Source of the DNA: Hydrogenophaga intermedia
Lineage (GTDB): Bacteria > Pseudomonadota > Gammaproteobacteria > Burkholderiales > Burkholderiaceae_C
Assembly (NCBI RefSeq): GCF_023715105.1
Contig: NZ_JAMBNO010000001.1
Location: 283,761-347,760, forward strand
Reading direction: 5' to 3'
Length of the DNA stretch: 64,000 nt
Made by a program: the position numbers and the translations under genes. Of this stretch, positions 36,501 to 45,095 are shown one piece after another (the stretch's first letter is position 1; each line of letters opens with the position of its first letter). Under the pieces are notes generated by a model. It did no database searches and was not told the origin of the DNA. It worked only from the letters and a program-made list of their open reading frames with translations.

Positions 36501-36748
36501 ACGCCTGCCGCATGCGGCTGCGCCCCATCCTCATGACCTCCATCGCCTTCTGCGCCGGCGTGATCCCGCTCATTGTGGGCAGCGGCGCGGGCAGCGAGAT
36601 GCGCCGTGCGATGGGCATTGCGGTGTTCTCGGGCATGGTCGGCGTCACCTTGTTCGGCATCTTCATGACGCCGGTGTTCTACGCGCTGCTGCGCTCGCGC
36701 CGCGCGCACCGGCTCGGTCAAGACAAAGCGGAGGGCCAGCATGCTTAA
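33521..36748 (+). CDS. RND multidrug efflux permease (MexF/OqxB-like)
   Basis: A 1075-residue HAE1 permease. The N-terminus MDISRFFIDRPRFAAVLSIF is typical of the MexF/BpeF/OqxB branch. Proton-relay aspartates are in GIVVDDAIVVVENVER (about residues 405-420), and the relay lysine is in GLACKNAILIVEFAKE. The periplasmic pore regions are complete and no frameshift is seen. An 8-base overlap joins it to the channel gene. Unlike many mexEF loci, there is no LysR regulator gene (mexT type) next to the operon. Confidence 0.95.
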   Translation: MDISRFFIDRPRFAAVLSIFIFLIGGLAIFQLPLSEYPEVAPPQIVVRAQYPGANPRVISETVATPLEEQISGIENLLYYDSQATADGGMALTVTFKIGTSPEAAETAVQNRINRALPRLPEIVRQIGVTTEKSSPNLTMVVHLVSPDNSRDALYLRNYGQMSVRDDLLRLPGMGSVILFGAGDYAMRVWIDPGKLAARNLTTAEVVAAIREQNAQVAAGTVGAPPAPTGTEFQLAVNTQGRLTTEEEFADIIIRTEPATGGLIRIRDIGRVELAAGTYALRSLLNNKEAAAIAVFQAPGSNALALSNSVRETMERLSQSFPPGVEYDIVYDPTRFVQTSIEKVVVTLLEAVALVVLVVIVFLQTWRASLIPLLAVPVSIVGTFAFLLLLGYSINTLTLFGLVLAIGIVVDDAIVVVENVERNIEEGLSPRDATIKAMREVSGPIVAIALVLCAVFVPLAFVPGLTGQFYKQFAVTIAISTVISAFNSLTLSPALSALLLHPHDQSPDRLTRFMDRWLGGFFRWFNRVFQRSGEGYSRRVGYIVRHKTASLVVYAVLLGVTGLLFARIPAGFVPAPDKQYLIGIAQLPAGATIERTDAVIREMSDIALKVPGVIDSVAFPGLSIAGFSAAPNEGIVFFGLAPFEERTSPEMSKEAILGQVNGAIQSIQGARMFVVPPPAVDGLGNVGGFKLQVQDRAGLGEQALYGAVWGTLGQVYGNPQSSVGTPFSSYDINVPQLYANVDRTRAKQMGINLSDIYDTMQVNLGSLYVNDFSRFGRTYQVVVQADAPFRADAEAITNLKTRNAAGEMVPLGALMTVEPTFGPTRVTRYNGYPSADVNGAPNPGFSSSEAEAEIETLLQRTLPRGMTYEWTELSYQDRLTRDFTIPGTHITLPVLAAVLMISVLLVILVLAAQYESWSLPLVIVLIVPMGILSALFGVWLSSFPPFMQPGDLNIFTQVALVVLVGLACKNAILIVEFAKELEERGEKLYDAIVHACRMRLRPILMTSIAFCAGVIPLIVGSGAGSEMRRAMGIAVFSGMVGVTLFGIFMTPVFYALLRSRRAHRLGQDKAEGQHA

Positions 36749-38192
36749 GGCCAGTCTGTCCACCATCGCGCTCGCCGTGCTGCTCGCGGGCTGCGCCGCC
36801 GTCGGCCCGGATCACCAGACGCCGGCGGTTGCACTCGACGAGCGCTTCATCAACGCGGGTGCCAGCGGCGTCAACGCCCAGGCGCCGGGCGAGGACATCG
36901 CGCGCTTCTGGCGCGGCTTCAACGATGCGAAGCTCGACGCGCTGATCGAGCGCGCGCTGGCGGCCAACACCGACGTGCGCCTGGCGCAGGCCCGGCTGCA
37001 GGAAGCGCGCGCGCTGCAGGGCGAGGCCGATGCCGCCAGCCGCCCGGGCGTGGGCATCGACGCCAGCGCGCAGCGCTCGGTGACGCCGCTCAGCCAGCAA
37101 CCCAACGCCTCGCGCAGCGAGCGCACCGGCAACACCTTCGACGCCGGCTTCATCGCCGCGTGGGAGATCGACCTCTTCGGCGGCATCCGCCGCTCGCGCG
37201 AGGCGGCTGCCGCCCAGGTGAGCGCGAGCGAAGCCGGCCTGCACGCCGCCCACACCGCGGTGGCGGCCGAGGTGGCGCGTTACTACCTCGAGCTGCGCGG
37301 CCTGCAGGAGCGCCTGCGCGTGACCGAGGCGAGCCTGGTGAACCAGCGCGAGTCGCTGCGCATCACCGAGGCGCGTTTCGACGCCGGGCGCGCCAATCAG
37401 CTCGACGTGGCCGGCGCACGCGCCCTCGTGGCCAGCACCGAGGCCGTGCTGCCCGCGCTGCAGACCCAGCTCGACGTCACGGCCTACCGGCTGGCCACGC
37501 TGACCGCGCAGGCCCCGCGCGCCGTGCTGGCCGACCTGGCCCTGCCGCAGCCACTGCCCACGCTGCCGGTGACGGACCTGGCCACGCTGCCCGTGGGCAC
37601 GCCGCAGCAATGGCTCCAGCGCCGCCCCGATGTGAGGGCGGCCGAACGCCGCCTGGCCGCGGCCACCGCGGGCATCGGCATCGCGCGCAGCGAGCTCTAC
37701 CCGCGTGTCTCGCTCTCGGGTCTGCTGGGCTTCAACGCGCCGCGCCTGGGCGATCTGTTCACCAGCGACGCCGCGCGCTACAGCCTGGGCGTGGGCCTGG
37801 CCTGGACGCCGTTCGACTTCGGCGCCATCCGCTCGCGCATCGCCGCCAGCGAAGCGCGCGCGCAGCAGGGCCTGGTGCAGTTCGAGCAGACCGTGGCGCT
37901 GGCGCTGGAAGAAACCGAAGGCGCCTTCAGCGGCTTCAACCGCAACGCGCAGCGCGCACAAAGCCTGGACGCGGCCGCGCGCCACGCCGACGAGGCCGCG
38001 CAACTCGCGCGCGCGCGCTTTGACGGGGGCGTGACCGACTTCCAGGCCGTGCTGCTGGCCGAGCGCGAGGCGCTGGGCATTCGCGAGCAACTGGTGCAGG
38101 CGCGGGTGGCGCAGGCTGGGGCGCTGGTGGCGGTGTATCGCGCAATCGGGGGCGGGTGGATACCGACGGATCAATCGCAGGCGGCCCGCTGA
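36741..38192 (+). CDS. RND efflux outer-membrane lipoprotein channel (NodT/OprN family)
   Basis: A 483-residue outer-membrane factor of the second pump. The signal peptide ends in the lipobox LLAGC (cysteine about residue 18), followed by AAVGPDHQTP, a common start of mature NodT-family proteins. TolC-like repeats follow, with RRPDVRAAERRLAAATAGIG and a C-terminal DGGVTDFQAVLLAEREAL. It starts inside the last codons of the permease gene. The downstream gene is convergent. Confidence 0.93.
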   Translation: MLKASLSTIALAVLLAGCAAVGPDHQTPAVALDERFINAGASGVNAQAPGEDIARFWRGFNDAKLDALIERALAANTDVRLAQARLQEARALQGEADAASRPGVGIDASAQRSVTPLSQQPNASRSERTGNTFDAGFIAAWEIDLFGGIRRSREAAAAQVSASEAGLHAAHTAVAAEVARYYLELRGLQERLRVTEASLVNQRESLRITEARFDAGRANQLDVAGARALVASTEAVLPALQTQLDVTAYRLATLTAQAPRAVLADLALPQPLPTLPVTDLATLPVGTPQQWLQRRPDVRAAERRLAAATAGIGIARSELYPRVSLSGLLGFNAPRLGDLFTSDAARYSLGVGLAWTPFDFGAIRSRIAASEARAQQGLVQFEQTVALALEETEGAFSGFNRNAQRAQSLDAAARHADEAAQLARARFDGGVTDFQAVLLAEREALGIREQLVQARVAQAGALVAVYRAIGGGWIPTDQSQAAR

Positions 38193-38210
38193 CCGCGGCG
38201 TCGATCTGCG

Positions 38211-38900
38211 CTATGCGGCGATGTGCAGTTGCGCAATCCGCGTGCGCAGATCGGCCTGCGCCAGCGTCATCCTCATGCGCTTCATGCACAGCGCCAGCCG
38301 GCCTTCGCGTTCCAGCAGCAGCGCCTTGGCGCGCACGAGGGCGTCGTCGATGCTGCGGCCGTAGGCTCTGCGGGCCTTGGCCACGCCCGCAGGAGCCAGT
38401 TTGCCGTCGTCGGACAGCATCGCGAGGTCGATGAGGTCGCGGCTTGACATGGCGTCGTCGGCGTAGCGATCGGCGTTGGCCATGAGCTTGGTCGCGGTGA
38501 GATCGTCGCGGCCCATGGTCCAGATGCCACCGATGCGGTCCTCCGGCAAAGGGTCGTCGAGATCGATGCGGCCCTCGAATGTGATCTCGACTTTCACGGG
38601 CACGGCGTCGATGCCCGCAGCGAAGCGGATGCCGTACTGGTCGATGCGGGGCTCCCGGTGCTGCGTCACAGGGTCGCGAAACAGCCAGTCCAGACTGCGC
38701 ACATCCACGCGCTCACGCAGGCCGCGATAGCCCTCGACGGACGAGCAGATGAAATCGATGTCGACGGACTCGCGGTACTCGCCGCGCGAGAGGGAAATCG
38801 CGGTGCCGCCACCGAACAGACAGCGATGCTGCAGCAGCAGGGCAGGGTCCATGCTTTCGAGCAGGGCTGCGATCCGGCGGTGGTGCTCGCGCTCAAACAA
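38211..38900 (-). CDS. Nucleotidyltransferase toxin of the AbiEii/AbiGii family
   Basis: A 229-residue protein with the minimal nucleotidyltransferase core: FGGGTAISLSRG and the metal-binding pair in SVDIDF (about residues 29-51). This family includes AbiEii and the MenT toxins, which modify tRNA or another RNA end and stop growth. The start is a TTG at 38900 with AAGGGGG upstream. It overlaps the last 8 bases of the XRE-regulator gene, and an upstream in-frame TGA excludes longer forms. The overlap implies that antitoxin and toxin are translated from one mRNA. Toxicity is inferred from family and context. Confidence 0.82.
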   Translation of the reverse strand: MFEREHHRRIAALLESMDPALLLQHRCLFGGGTAISLSRGEYRESVDIDFICSSVEGYRGLRERVDVRSLDWLFRDPVTQHREPRIDQYGIRFAAGIDAVPVKVEITFEGRIDLDDPLPEDRIGGIWTMGRDDLTATKLMANADRYADDAMSSRDLIDLAMLSDDGKLAPAGVAKARRAYGRSIDDALVRAKALLLEREGRLALCMKRMRMTLAQADLRTRIAQLHIAA

Positions 38901-39426
38901 GCATCACCCCCTTGCCGACGGTCTGCGTCAGGCGCTTGAGCAGTCTGGCCTCCTTGCCGGTGATCTTCGTGGGGTCGATATGGCGCCAGTTTCTTTCGTA
39001 AAGGTTGAAGACTTCCTGCGGACTCAGGGTGGTGTCAACTTCTGGCAAGTGCCAGGCCGCGACCTCGCGCAGGTGTGGCAGGTCCAGCAAGCGGATGGCG
39101 CGCGGCGGCTGCGCCGCCCGGCGCGCGGGAAGGCGCGCATCCAGTTGCTGGCGCGCCATGCGGTCGTCTCGCGCCAGCAGAACCATGTCCGATGCCAGAT
39201 CGAGCGCCTCCATCACTTTGGCGAGTGTGCCGAGGGTGGCCGCAGGGGCGCCGGCTTCGAGCCGGTGCAGCGTAACGCGTGTGGTGCCGGCGGCGTCGGC
39301 CACCGACTGAGCGCTCAGCCCGCGCCGCAGGCGCGCCAGGCGCAGTCGTTCGCCCAGCTCCTGCAGCAGCCGCGTGGTGGCGTCGTTGATGGTGGGGTTG
39401 GCGGGCATGTATCGCATTTTATGCAT
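38893..39426 (-). CDS. XRE-family regulator, probable antitoxin of the AbiEii-like pair
   Basis: A 177-residue protein with an N-terminal Cro/C1-type helix-turn-helix (GERLRLARLRRGLSAQSVADAAGTTRVTLHRLEAG, about residues 25-60). A C-terminal part of unknown fold follows (LSPQEVFNLYERNWRHID). It precedes and overlaps the nucleotidyltransferase gene. The start at 39426 has AGG six bases upstream; ATGs at 39417 and 39408 are alternatives. All three starts lie within or beside a 12-bp inverted repeat, so autorepression is likely. Tail-to-tail next gene is a quinone oxidoreductase in the same orientation. Confidence 0.83.
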   Translation of the reverse strand: MHKMRYMPANPTINDATTRLLQELGERLRLARLRRGLSAQSVADAAGTTRVTLHRLEAGAPAATLGTLAKVMEALDLASDMVLLARDDRMARQQLDARLPARRAAQPPRAIRLLDLPHLREVAAWHLPEVDTTLSPQEVFNLYERNWRHIDPTKITGKEARLLKRLTQTVGKGVMLV

Positions 39427-39458
39427 TCAATGCCTGATATGCAAAGAATGCGATACAT
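39407..39458. promoter_or_regulatory. Operator-like inverted repeat of the XRE/AbiEii-like locus
   Basis: ATGTATCGCATT at 39407-39418 and AATGCGATACAT at 39447-39458 are perfect inverted 12-mers, 40 bases apart start to start. Between them are further TGCAT/ATGCA half-sites. The region covers the antitoxin start codons and its promoter area. Confidence 0.7.
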
Positions 39459-39466
39459 GTCGGGAT

Positions 39467-40453
39467 TCAGTTCACCAGCACCAGCTTGCCCTTGACCGAG
39501 CGCGATCCCATGATCGCGTAGGCCCTGGGCAATTCACGCATCGGCAGCGTCTGATCCACCAGGGGCTTTATCTGGCCCTTGGCGTACATCTGCGCGAGCG
39601 TTTGCATCATGGCCGCGTTGGCCTGCGGTTCGCGTCTGGCGAAATCGCCCCAGAACACGCCCACGATGCTGGCGCCCTTGAGCAGCGTCAGGTTCAAAGG
39701 CAGGCTGGGGATGGGGCCGCTGGCAAAGCCCACCACCAGGTAGCGCCCGCGCCAGGCGATGGAGCGAAACGCCGGCTCGGCGAAGTCGCCACCGACCGGG
39801 TCGTAGACGACATCGGGGCCTTTGCCGTCGGTGAGGCGCTTGATCTCGTCGCGCAGGCCGGCCTGCGGCGTGTGCGTGCTGTAGTTGATGGTCGCGTCGG
39901 CGCCGAGTTGCTTGCACAGCGCGCACTTGTCGTCGCTGGAGGCGGCCGCGATCACCCGCGCGCCGGCGGCCTTGGCGATCTGGATCGCGGCCGTGCCCAC
40001 GCCGCCGGCCGCGCCGAGGATCAGCACGGTTTCGTCCGCCTTGAGTTGCGCGCGATCGATCAGCGCGTGGTGCGAGGTGGCGTAGATCATGATGAAAGCT
40101 GCCGCGTCCACCGCGGGGAAGCCTTCGGGCAGCGGCATGCACAGCGCGGCCGGCGCCAGGGTGTGCGTGCCGAAGCCGCCGGTGCCGCTGAGGCACGCCA
40201 CGCGCTGGCCAGGCTTGAGGTGCTTGACCCCTTCACCGATGGCTTCGATGACGCCGGCGTATTCGCTGCCCGGCACGAACGGCAGCGGGGGCTTCATCTG
40301 ATACTTGTTCTGCACGATCAGCAGATCGGGAAAGTTCAGGCTGGCCGCTTCGATGCGGATGCGCACCTGACCTGCACCGGGCTCGGGCGTGGGCAGTTCC
40401 TTCCATTGCAGGGCATCAACGCCCACGGGGTTCTCGCACAGCCAGGCGTGCAT
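39467..40453 (-). CDS. NADPH:quinone oxidoreductase family protein (zinc-free MDR)
   Basis: A 328-residue medium-chain reductase of the quinone oxidoreductase subgroup, which reduces quinones or activated double bonds with NADPH. It has an N-terminal GroES-like domain (VPGSEYAGVIEAIGEGVKHLKPGQRV) and a Rossmann domain with the cofactor motif ILGAAGGVGTAAIQIAKAAGA (about residues 145-165). The structural-zinc cysteine cluster of alcohol dehydrogenases is absent. Stand-alone gene between the toxin-antitoxin pair and the stress-protein gene; a GAGGAGACGAGCC stretch precedes the ATG. Confidence 0.9.
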   Translation of the reverse strand: MHAWLCENPVGVDALQWKELPTPEPGAGQVRIRIEAASLNFPDLLIVQNKYQMKPPLPFVPGSEYAGVIEAIGEGVKHLKPGQRVACLSGTGGFGTHTLAPAALCMPLPEGFPAVDAAAFIMIYATSHHALIDRAQLKADETVLILGAAGGVGTAAIQIAKAAGARVIAAASSDDKCALCKQLGADATINYSTHTPQAGLRDEIKRLTDGKGPDVVYDPVGGDFAEPAFRSIAWRGRYLVVGFASGPIPSLPLNLTLLKGASIVGVFWGDFARREPQANAAMMQTLAQMYAKGQIKPLVDQTLPMRELPRAYAIMGSRSVKGKLVLVN

Positions 40454-40575
40454 GGCTCGTCTCCTCGGGTGGTGGTTCTGCCGGCCATGATAGGCAGCAG
40501 CGGCGCGCGCAGGCAGCGGGCTTGCCCGCGGCCTGTCCCTTGGGTGACGAAACGCTGGGCTGTGCGGCGCCGTCT

Positions 40576-41019
40576 TCAGCGCAGCACGAGCACGGGGATG
40601 TGCGAGTGCGTGAGCACCTGCTGGGTCTCGCTGCCCAGCAGCAGGCGCTTGATGCCACGGCGTCCGTGCGAGGCCATCACGATCAGGTCACATTTCTGGC
40701 GCTTGGCGGTGGCAATCACCGCCTCGGCCACGAGGTCACCTTTGGCCGTCACGGGCTTGACCTTCACCTCGCGCTTCTGGCCCAGAGCCTTCACCGCATT
40801 GACGGTCTCCATCGCATCGGCCTGCCATTGCTTCTCGATGCGCGCGATCTCGGCTGCAGCGAGCGCCACGCCGCCCTCGAAGTAGGTCTGCGGATAGCGC
40901 GGCACGATCTTGAGCGCCACGACCTCGGCGCCGGTCAGGTCGGCCAGGCCCAGGGCGTGATCCACGGCCTTCTGGGAAAGCTTGGAGCCGTCGGTGGCGA
41001 GCAGGATGCGCTTGTACAT
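40576..41019 (-). CDS. Universal stress protein (UspA family)
   Basis: A 147-residue single-domain Usp. It starts MYKRILLATDGSKLSQKAVD, has a central ALKIVP, and ends with the nucleotide-binding segment MASHGRRGIKRLLLGSETQ...IPVLVLR. The GRRGxxRxxLGS pattern suggests an ATP-binding type. AAGGAG lies seven bases before the ATG at 41019. It diverges from the copper ATPase gene ccoI, with an FNR/Anr-type box between them (41077-41090). That suggests induction when oxygen is low, as for several Anr-regulated Usp proteins in Pseudomonas. Confidence 0.92.
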   Translation of the reverse strand: MYKRILLATDGSKLSQKAVDHALGLADLTGAEVVALKIVPRYPQTYFEGGVALAAAEIARIEKQWQADAMETVNAVKALGQKREVKVKPVTAKGDLVAEAVIATAKRQKCDLIVMASHGRRGIKRLLLGSETQQVLTHSHIPVLVLR

Positions 41020-41076
41020 GGTCATCTCCTTCTTGTTGGGGTGGCTGCACCTTACGCCCGACCTTGCCACCGACCG

Positions 41077-41090
41077 TTGATCCAGGTCAA
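41077..41090. promoter_or_regulatory. FNR/Anr box between usp and ccoI
   Basis: TTGATCCAGGTCAA matches the FNR/Anr consensus TTGAT-N4-ATCAA at nine of ten fixed positions. The identical 14-mer occurs upstream of ccoN at 43560-43573. Confidence 0.75.
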
Positions 41091-41126
41091 CCCCACTGCG
41101 GCGGGATGCGCCTAAGCTGTCGGTCC

Positions 41127-43391
41127 ATGAGCAGCGCCGCCTGGGCCAGCGGCCACCGGGGCCCGCTGACCGTCAACGACGACTTTGCCGTGCTCGACGA
41201 TCCGTTCGAGCAGGAGGCGTTCACCGCCGTGGTGGATGAGGACGACCCGCGCCGCGAATCGGTGCTGGTGGTGCAGGGCATGTTCTGCGCCGCCTGCGCC
41301 GATGCGGTCGAGGCCGCGCTCGATGGCGTGCCCGGTGTGGACGCCGCTCAGGTGAACGCCGCATCGCGCCGCCTGCGCGTGCGCTGGAACCCGGCCTACA
41401 CCACGCTGTCGGCACTGGCACGCCGCGTGGGCGACCACGGCTACCGGCTGCTGCCGCTGCAACAGGCGCTCTCGCTCGACGAACGCTGGCGCGAGTCGCG
41501 CCTGGCGCTGTGGCGCCTGTTCGTGGCGGGCTTTTGCATGATGCAGGTGATGATGTTTGCCTGGCCTGCCTACGTGGCGGACCCCGGCGACATCCCGCCC
41601 GACATCGATCAGTTGCTGCGCTGGGCCAGCTGGGTGCTCAGCGTTCCGGTGGTCTTCTTCGCCAGCGGCCCCTTCTTCGCCCAAGCCTGGGCCGACCTCA
41701 GGCGTCGCCGGATCGGCATGGATACGCCCGTCGCACTGGGCATTGCGGTCACCTTCCTGGCGAGTTCGGCCGCCACCTTCGACCCTTCGGGCCCCTGGGG
41801 CCACGAGGTCTGGTTCGACTCGCTCACCATGTTCGTGGCCTTCCTGCTCGGTGGGCGCTACCTGGAGGCCCGTTTGCGCGAACGCACCGCGGGTGCGCTG
41901 GATGCGCTGATGAACCGGTTGCCGGCGGCGGTGGTGCGCGAACTGGCCGATGGCCGCACCGAAACCATCTCGGCGCGCCGCCTGCGCGTGGGCGACGTGG
42001 TGCGTGTGGCCGCGGGCGAGGCCTTCCCGGGTGACGGCGTGCTGCTCGACCAGGGCGCCACGGTCGATGAAGCCTTGCTCACCGGCGAATCACGTGCCTG
42101 CACGCGCTCGCGTGGCGAGGGCGTGATCGCTGGCAGCCTCAACCTCGGTGGCGTGGTGCGCGTGCGGGTGGACCGGCTGGGCGCCGACACGCGCTTCGCG
42201 CAGATCGTGCGGCTGATGGAGCAGGCCGCGACCGACAAGCCGCGCCTGGCGGTGCTGGCCGACCGCATCGCGGCGCCGTTTCTGGTGCTGGTGATGCTGG
42301 CCGCTTTTGCCGCTGGCTGGGCGTGGTGGCAGGTCGACCCGTCGCGTGCGCTGGCCATCGCAGTGGCGGTGCTCATCGTCACCTGCCCGTGCGCGCTGTC
42401 GCTGGCCACGCCGGCAGCCATGCTCGCCTCGGCCGGTGCGCTGGCGCGACGCGGCGTGCTCGTGCGCCGGCTGCAGGCCTTCGAGGCCATGGCCGGCGTG
42501 AACGCGGTGGTGTTCGACAAGACCGGCACCTTGACGCAGGACCGGCTGGAACTGGCCGGCGTTCGCCTGCGCTCGGGCGCCGAGCGAGACGCGGTGCTCG
42601 CCCAGGCCGCGGCACTGGCCCGCGACTCGCTGCACCCGGTGGCGCGCGCGATTGCTGCGGCCGCGACGGCCGACCCCACCGTTCGCTGGCATTCGCTGCA
42701 GGAGCGCGCGGGGCAGGGCGTCGAGGCGCGCGATGCACAGGGCCGATGCTGGCGCCTGGGTTCGGCCTTGTTCGCCGGCGCCATGCCCGAGCACGATGCC
42801 GACGGACCGCGCAGCTATCTCGCCGACGAACAGGGCTGGCTCGCCACGTTCGAGTTTCGCGAGGCCGTGCGCGAGGACGCGCGCGACGCCGTGAACCGGC
42901 TGCGCGCGCAGGGCATCCGCACCTGGGTGCTGTCGGGCGATCGCGCCAGTGCGGCGCGCCGTGTGGCCCAGGCCGTGGGCGTGGACGAAGTGATTGCCGA
43001 GGCCTCCCCCGAGCACAAGCTGACGCAGCTTCAGGCCCTGCAGGCGCGCGGCTGGCGTGTGGCGATGGTGGGTGACGGCCTCAACGACGGCCCGGTGCTG
43101 GCCTGGGCCGAGGCCTCCTTTGCCATCGGCCGTGCTGCCCCGCTGGCCCAGGCGCGCAGCGACGTGGTGGTGCAAAGCGGTCGTCTGCTCGACGTGGTGG
43201 ACACGATCGAGCGGGCCCGGCTCACGCTGCGCGTGGTGCGCCAGAACCTTGCATGGGCCGCGGCCTACAACGCGGTGTGCGTGCCGCTGGCCCTCATCGG
43301 CTGGATGCCGCCCTGGCTGGCTGGCCTGGGCATGGCCTTGAGTTCGCTGCTCGTCATCGCCAACGCATGGCGCCTGAACGCCGACCGCTGA
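41127..43391 (+). CDS. ccoI: Copper-translocating P1B-type ATPase CcoI (FixI)
   Basis: A 754-residue Cu(I) ATPase that exports copper for assembly of the cbb3 oxidase CuB site. One heavy-metal domain (VQGMFCAACADAVEAAL, about residues 51-67) with a CxxC pair precedes the membrane region. The transmembrane metal site is TCPCALSLATP (about 417-427), the phosphorylation site DKTGTLT, and the hinge MVGDGLNDGPVL. An N-terminal extension of about 48 residues lies before the metal domain, usual for CcoI. The ATG at 41127 is chosen over upstream in-frame ATGs because it starts after the regulatory box. It is followed after 12 bases by ccoS. Confidence 0.94.
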   Translation: MSSAAWASGHRGPLTVNDDFAVLDDPFEQEAFTAVVDEDDPRRESVLVVQGMFCAACADAVEAALDGVPGVDAAQVNAASRRLRVRWNPAYTTLSALARRVGDHGYRLLPLQQALSLDERWRESRLALWRLFVAGFCMMQVMMFAWPAYVADPGDIPPDIDQLLRWASWVLSVPVVFFASGPFFAQAWADLRRRRIGMDTPVALGIAVTFLASSAATFDPSGPWGHEVWFDSLTMFVAFLLGGRYLEARLRERTAGALDALMNRLPAAVVRELADGRTETISARRLRVGDVVRVAAGEAFPGDGVLLDQGATVDEALLTGESRACTRSRGEGVIAGSLNLGGVVRVRVDRLGADTRFAQIVRLMEQAATDKPRLAVLADRIAAPFLVLVMLAAFAAGWAWWQVDPSRALAIAVAVLIVTCPCALSLATPAAMLASAGALARRGVLVRRLQAFEAMAGVNAVVFDKTGTLTQDRLELAGVRLRSGAERDAVLAQAAALARDSLHPVARAIAAAATADPTVRWHSLQERAGQGVEARDAQGRCWRLGSALFAGAMPEHDADGPRSYLADEQGWLATFEFREAVREDARDAVNRLRAQGIRTWVLSGDRASAARRVAQAVGVDEVIAEASPEHKLTQLQALQARGWRVAMVGDGLNDGPVLAWAEASFAIGRAAPLAQARSDVVVQSGRLLDVVDTIERARLTLRVVRQNLAWAAAYNAVCVPLALIGWMPPWLAGLGMALSSLLVIANAWRLNADR

Positions 43392-43403
43392 ACACGCAAC
43401 GAC

Positions 43404-43541
43404 ATGGACATTCTGTACCTGCTGATCCCGCTGTCGATCCTGATCGTCTTCGGCATCCTGGGCGTGTTCTGGTGGGCGTTGCAGGCCGGCCAGTTCGACC
43501 AGGTGGAGCGCGAGGGCGAACGCATCCTGGAGCGGGAATGA
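43404..43541 (+). CDS. ccoS: cbb3-type cytochrome oxidase assembly protein CcoS
   Basis: A 45-residue membrane protein, MDILYLLIPLSILIVFGILG at the start, with one helix and a charged tail (QFDQVEREGERILERE). CcoS is needed for cofactor insertion (heme b and CuB) into CcoN. Its size, N-terminus and place after ccoI are diagnostic. The gene is too short for routine gene calls. Confidence 0.93.
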   Translation: MDILYLLIPLSILIVFGILGVFWWALQAGQFDQVEREGERILERE

Positions 43542-43559
43542 GCACCGATTGAGGGGCGC

Positions 43560-43573
43560 TTGATCCAGGTCAA
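43560..43573 (+). promoter_or_regulatory. FNR/Anr box upstream of ccoN
   Basis: TTGATCCAGGTCAA, identical to the box at 41077-41090. Its centre is about 64 bases before the ccoN start, consistent with activation at around -41.5 and a short leader. Confidence 0.8.
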
Positions 43574-43630
43574 GCGTGATCGGGGACGCCTTGCGGACAC
43601 TCGCAAGGAACCATAGAAGAGGAGTGGCCC

Positions 43631-45085
43631 ATGGCCATGAGCAACAACAAGGCAGCAACCGCTGAGGCCGCGGTCTACAACGACAAGGTGGTGCGGCAGT
43701 TCGCCCTGGCCACCGTGGTCTGGGGTGTGGTGGGCATGCTGGTCGGCGTCATCATCGCCGCGCAGCTGACCTGGCCGGCGCTGAATCTGGGCATCGAGTG
43801 GCTGAGCTACGGCCGCCTGCGCCCGCTGCACACCAACGCGGTCATCTTCGCCTTTGGCGGCTGCGGCCTGTTCGCGGCCAGCTACTACGTCGTGCAACGC
43901 ACCTGTCACGTACGGCTGTTCGGGGGCGGCCTGGCGGCCTTCACCTTCTGGGGCTGGCAACTGGTGATCGTGCTGGCGGCCATCACGCTGCCGCTGGGCA
44001 TGACGCAAGGCAAGGAGTACGCCGAACTCGAGTGGCCGATCGACCTGCTGATCGCAGCCGTGTGGGTGGCTTACGCGGTGGTGTTCTTCGGCACCATCGG
44101 CATGCGCAAGGTACGCCACATCTACGTGGCCAACTGGTTCTTCGGTGCCTTCATCCTGGCGGTGGCGCTGCTGCACATCGTCAACAGCGCGGCACTGCCG
44201 GTGGATCTGTTCAAGAGCTACTCGGCCTACGCTGGCGTGCAGGACGCGATGGTGCAGTGGTGGTATGGCCACAACGCGGTGGGCTTCTTCCTCACGGCCG
44301 GCTTCCTCGGGATGATGTACTACTTCATCCCCAAGCAGGCCGAGCGCCCGGTGTATTCGTATCGCCTGTCGATCGTGCACTTCTGGGCGCTGATCTTCAC
44401 CTACATGTGGGCCGGCCCGCACCACCTGCACTACACCGCGCTGCCCGACTGGGCGCAATCGGTGGGCATGGTGTTCTCGCTAATTCTTCTCGCACCCAGC
44501 TGGGGCGGCATGATCAACGGCATCATGACCCTCTCGGGCGCGTGGCACAAACTGCGCGACGACCCGATCCTGCGTTTCCTGATCGTCTCGCTCTCGTTCT
44601 ACGGCATGTCGACCTTCGAGGGCCCGATGATGTCGATCAAGACGGTCAACGCGCTGTCGCACTACACCGACTGGACCGTCGGCCACGTGCACTCGGGTGC
44701 GCTGGGCTGGGTGGGCCTGGTGACCATGGGTTCCATGTACTACCTGGTGCCGCGGCTTTACGGGCAGAAGCAGATGTACTCGGTACCTGCGATCGAGCTG
44801 CACTTCTGGATCTCCACCATCGGCATCGTGCTCTACATCGCTGCGATGTGGATCGCCGGCGTGATGCAGGGCCTGATGTGGCGCTCGATCAACCCCGACG
44901 GCAGTCTCACCTACACCTTCGTCGAATCGGTGAAGGCCACGTTCCCCTTCTACGTGATCCGCCTGGCTGGTGGCGTGCTCTACCTCGCTGGCATGTGCGT
45001 GATGTTGTGGAACGTGATCATGACCGCGCGCCAGGGCCGCATCGAGCCGGTGCGCATCCCCGCCGTACAACCTGCTCACGCCTGA
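43631..45085 (+). CDS. ccoN: cbb3-type cytochrome c oxidase subunit I
   Basis: The catalytic subunit of the high-affinity cbb3 oxidase, about 484 residues and 12 helices. It holds low-spin heme b and the b3-CuB centre and pumps protons. Heme and copper ligand histidines are seen in [41 protein letters not shown], and [19 protein letters not shown]. The start at 43631 (MAMSNN) has GAGGAG nearby; 43637 is also possible. It leads the ccoNOQP operon, with ccoO following within a few bases. Confidence 0.97.
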   Translation: MAMSNNKAATAEAAVYNDKVVRQFALATVVWGVVGMLVGVIIAAQLTWPALNLGIEWLSYGRLRPLHTNAVIFAFGGCGLFAASYYVVQRTCHVRLFGGGLAAFTFWGWQLVIVLAAITLPLGMTQGKEYAELEWPIDLLIAAVWVAYAVVFFGTIGMRKVRHIYVANWFFGAFILAVALLHIVNSAALPVDLFKSYSAYAGVQDAMVQWWYGHNAVGFFLTAGFLGMMYYFIPKQAERPVYSYRLSIVHFWALIFTYMWAGPHHLHYTALPDWAQSVGMVFSLILLAPSWGGMINGIMTLSGAWHKLRDDPILRFLIVSLSFYGMSTFEGPMMSIKTVNALSHYTDWTVGHVHSGALGWVGLVTMGSMYYLVPRLYGQKQMYSVPAIELHFWISTIGIVLYIAAMWIAGVMQGLMWRSINPDGSLTYTFVESVKATFPFYVIRLAGGVLYLAGMCVMLWNVIMTARQGRIEPVRIPAVQPAHA

Positions 45086-45095
45086 GGTGTCCGAC

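Noticed and set aside
34247..36766. 839-residue antisense frame opposite the MexF-like permease
   Set aside because: His/Gln/Arg-rich shadow without homology.
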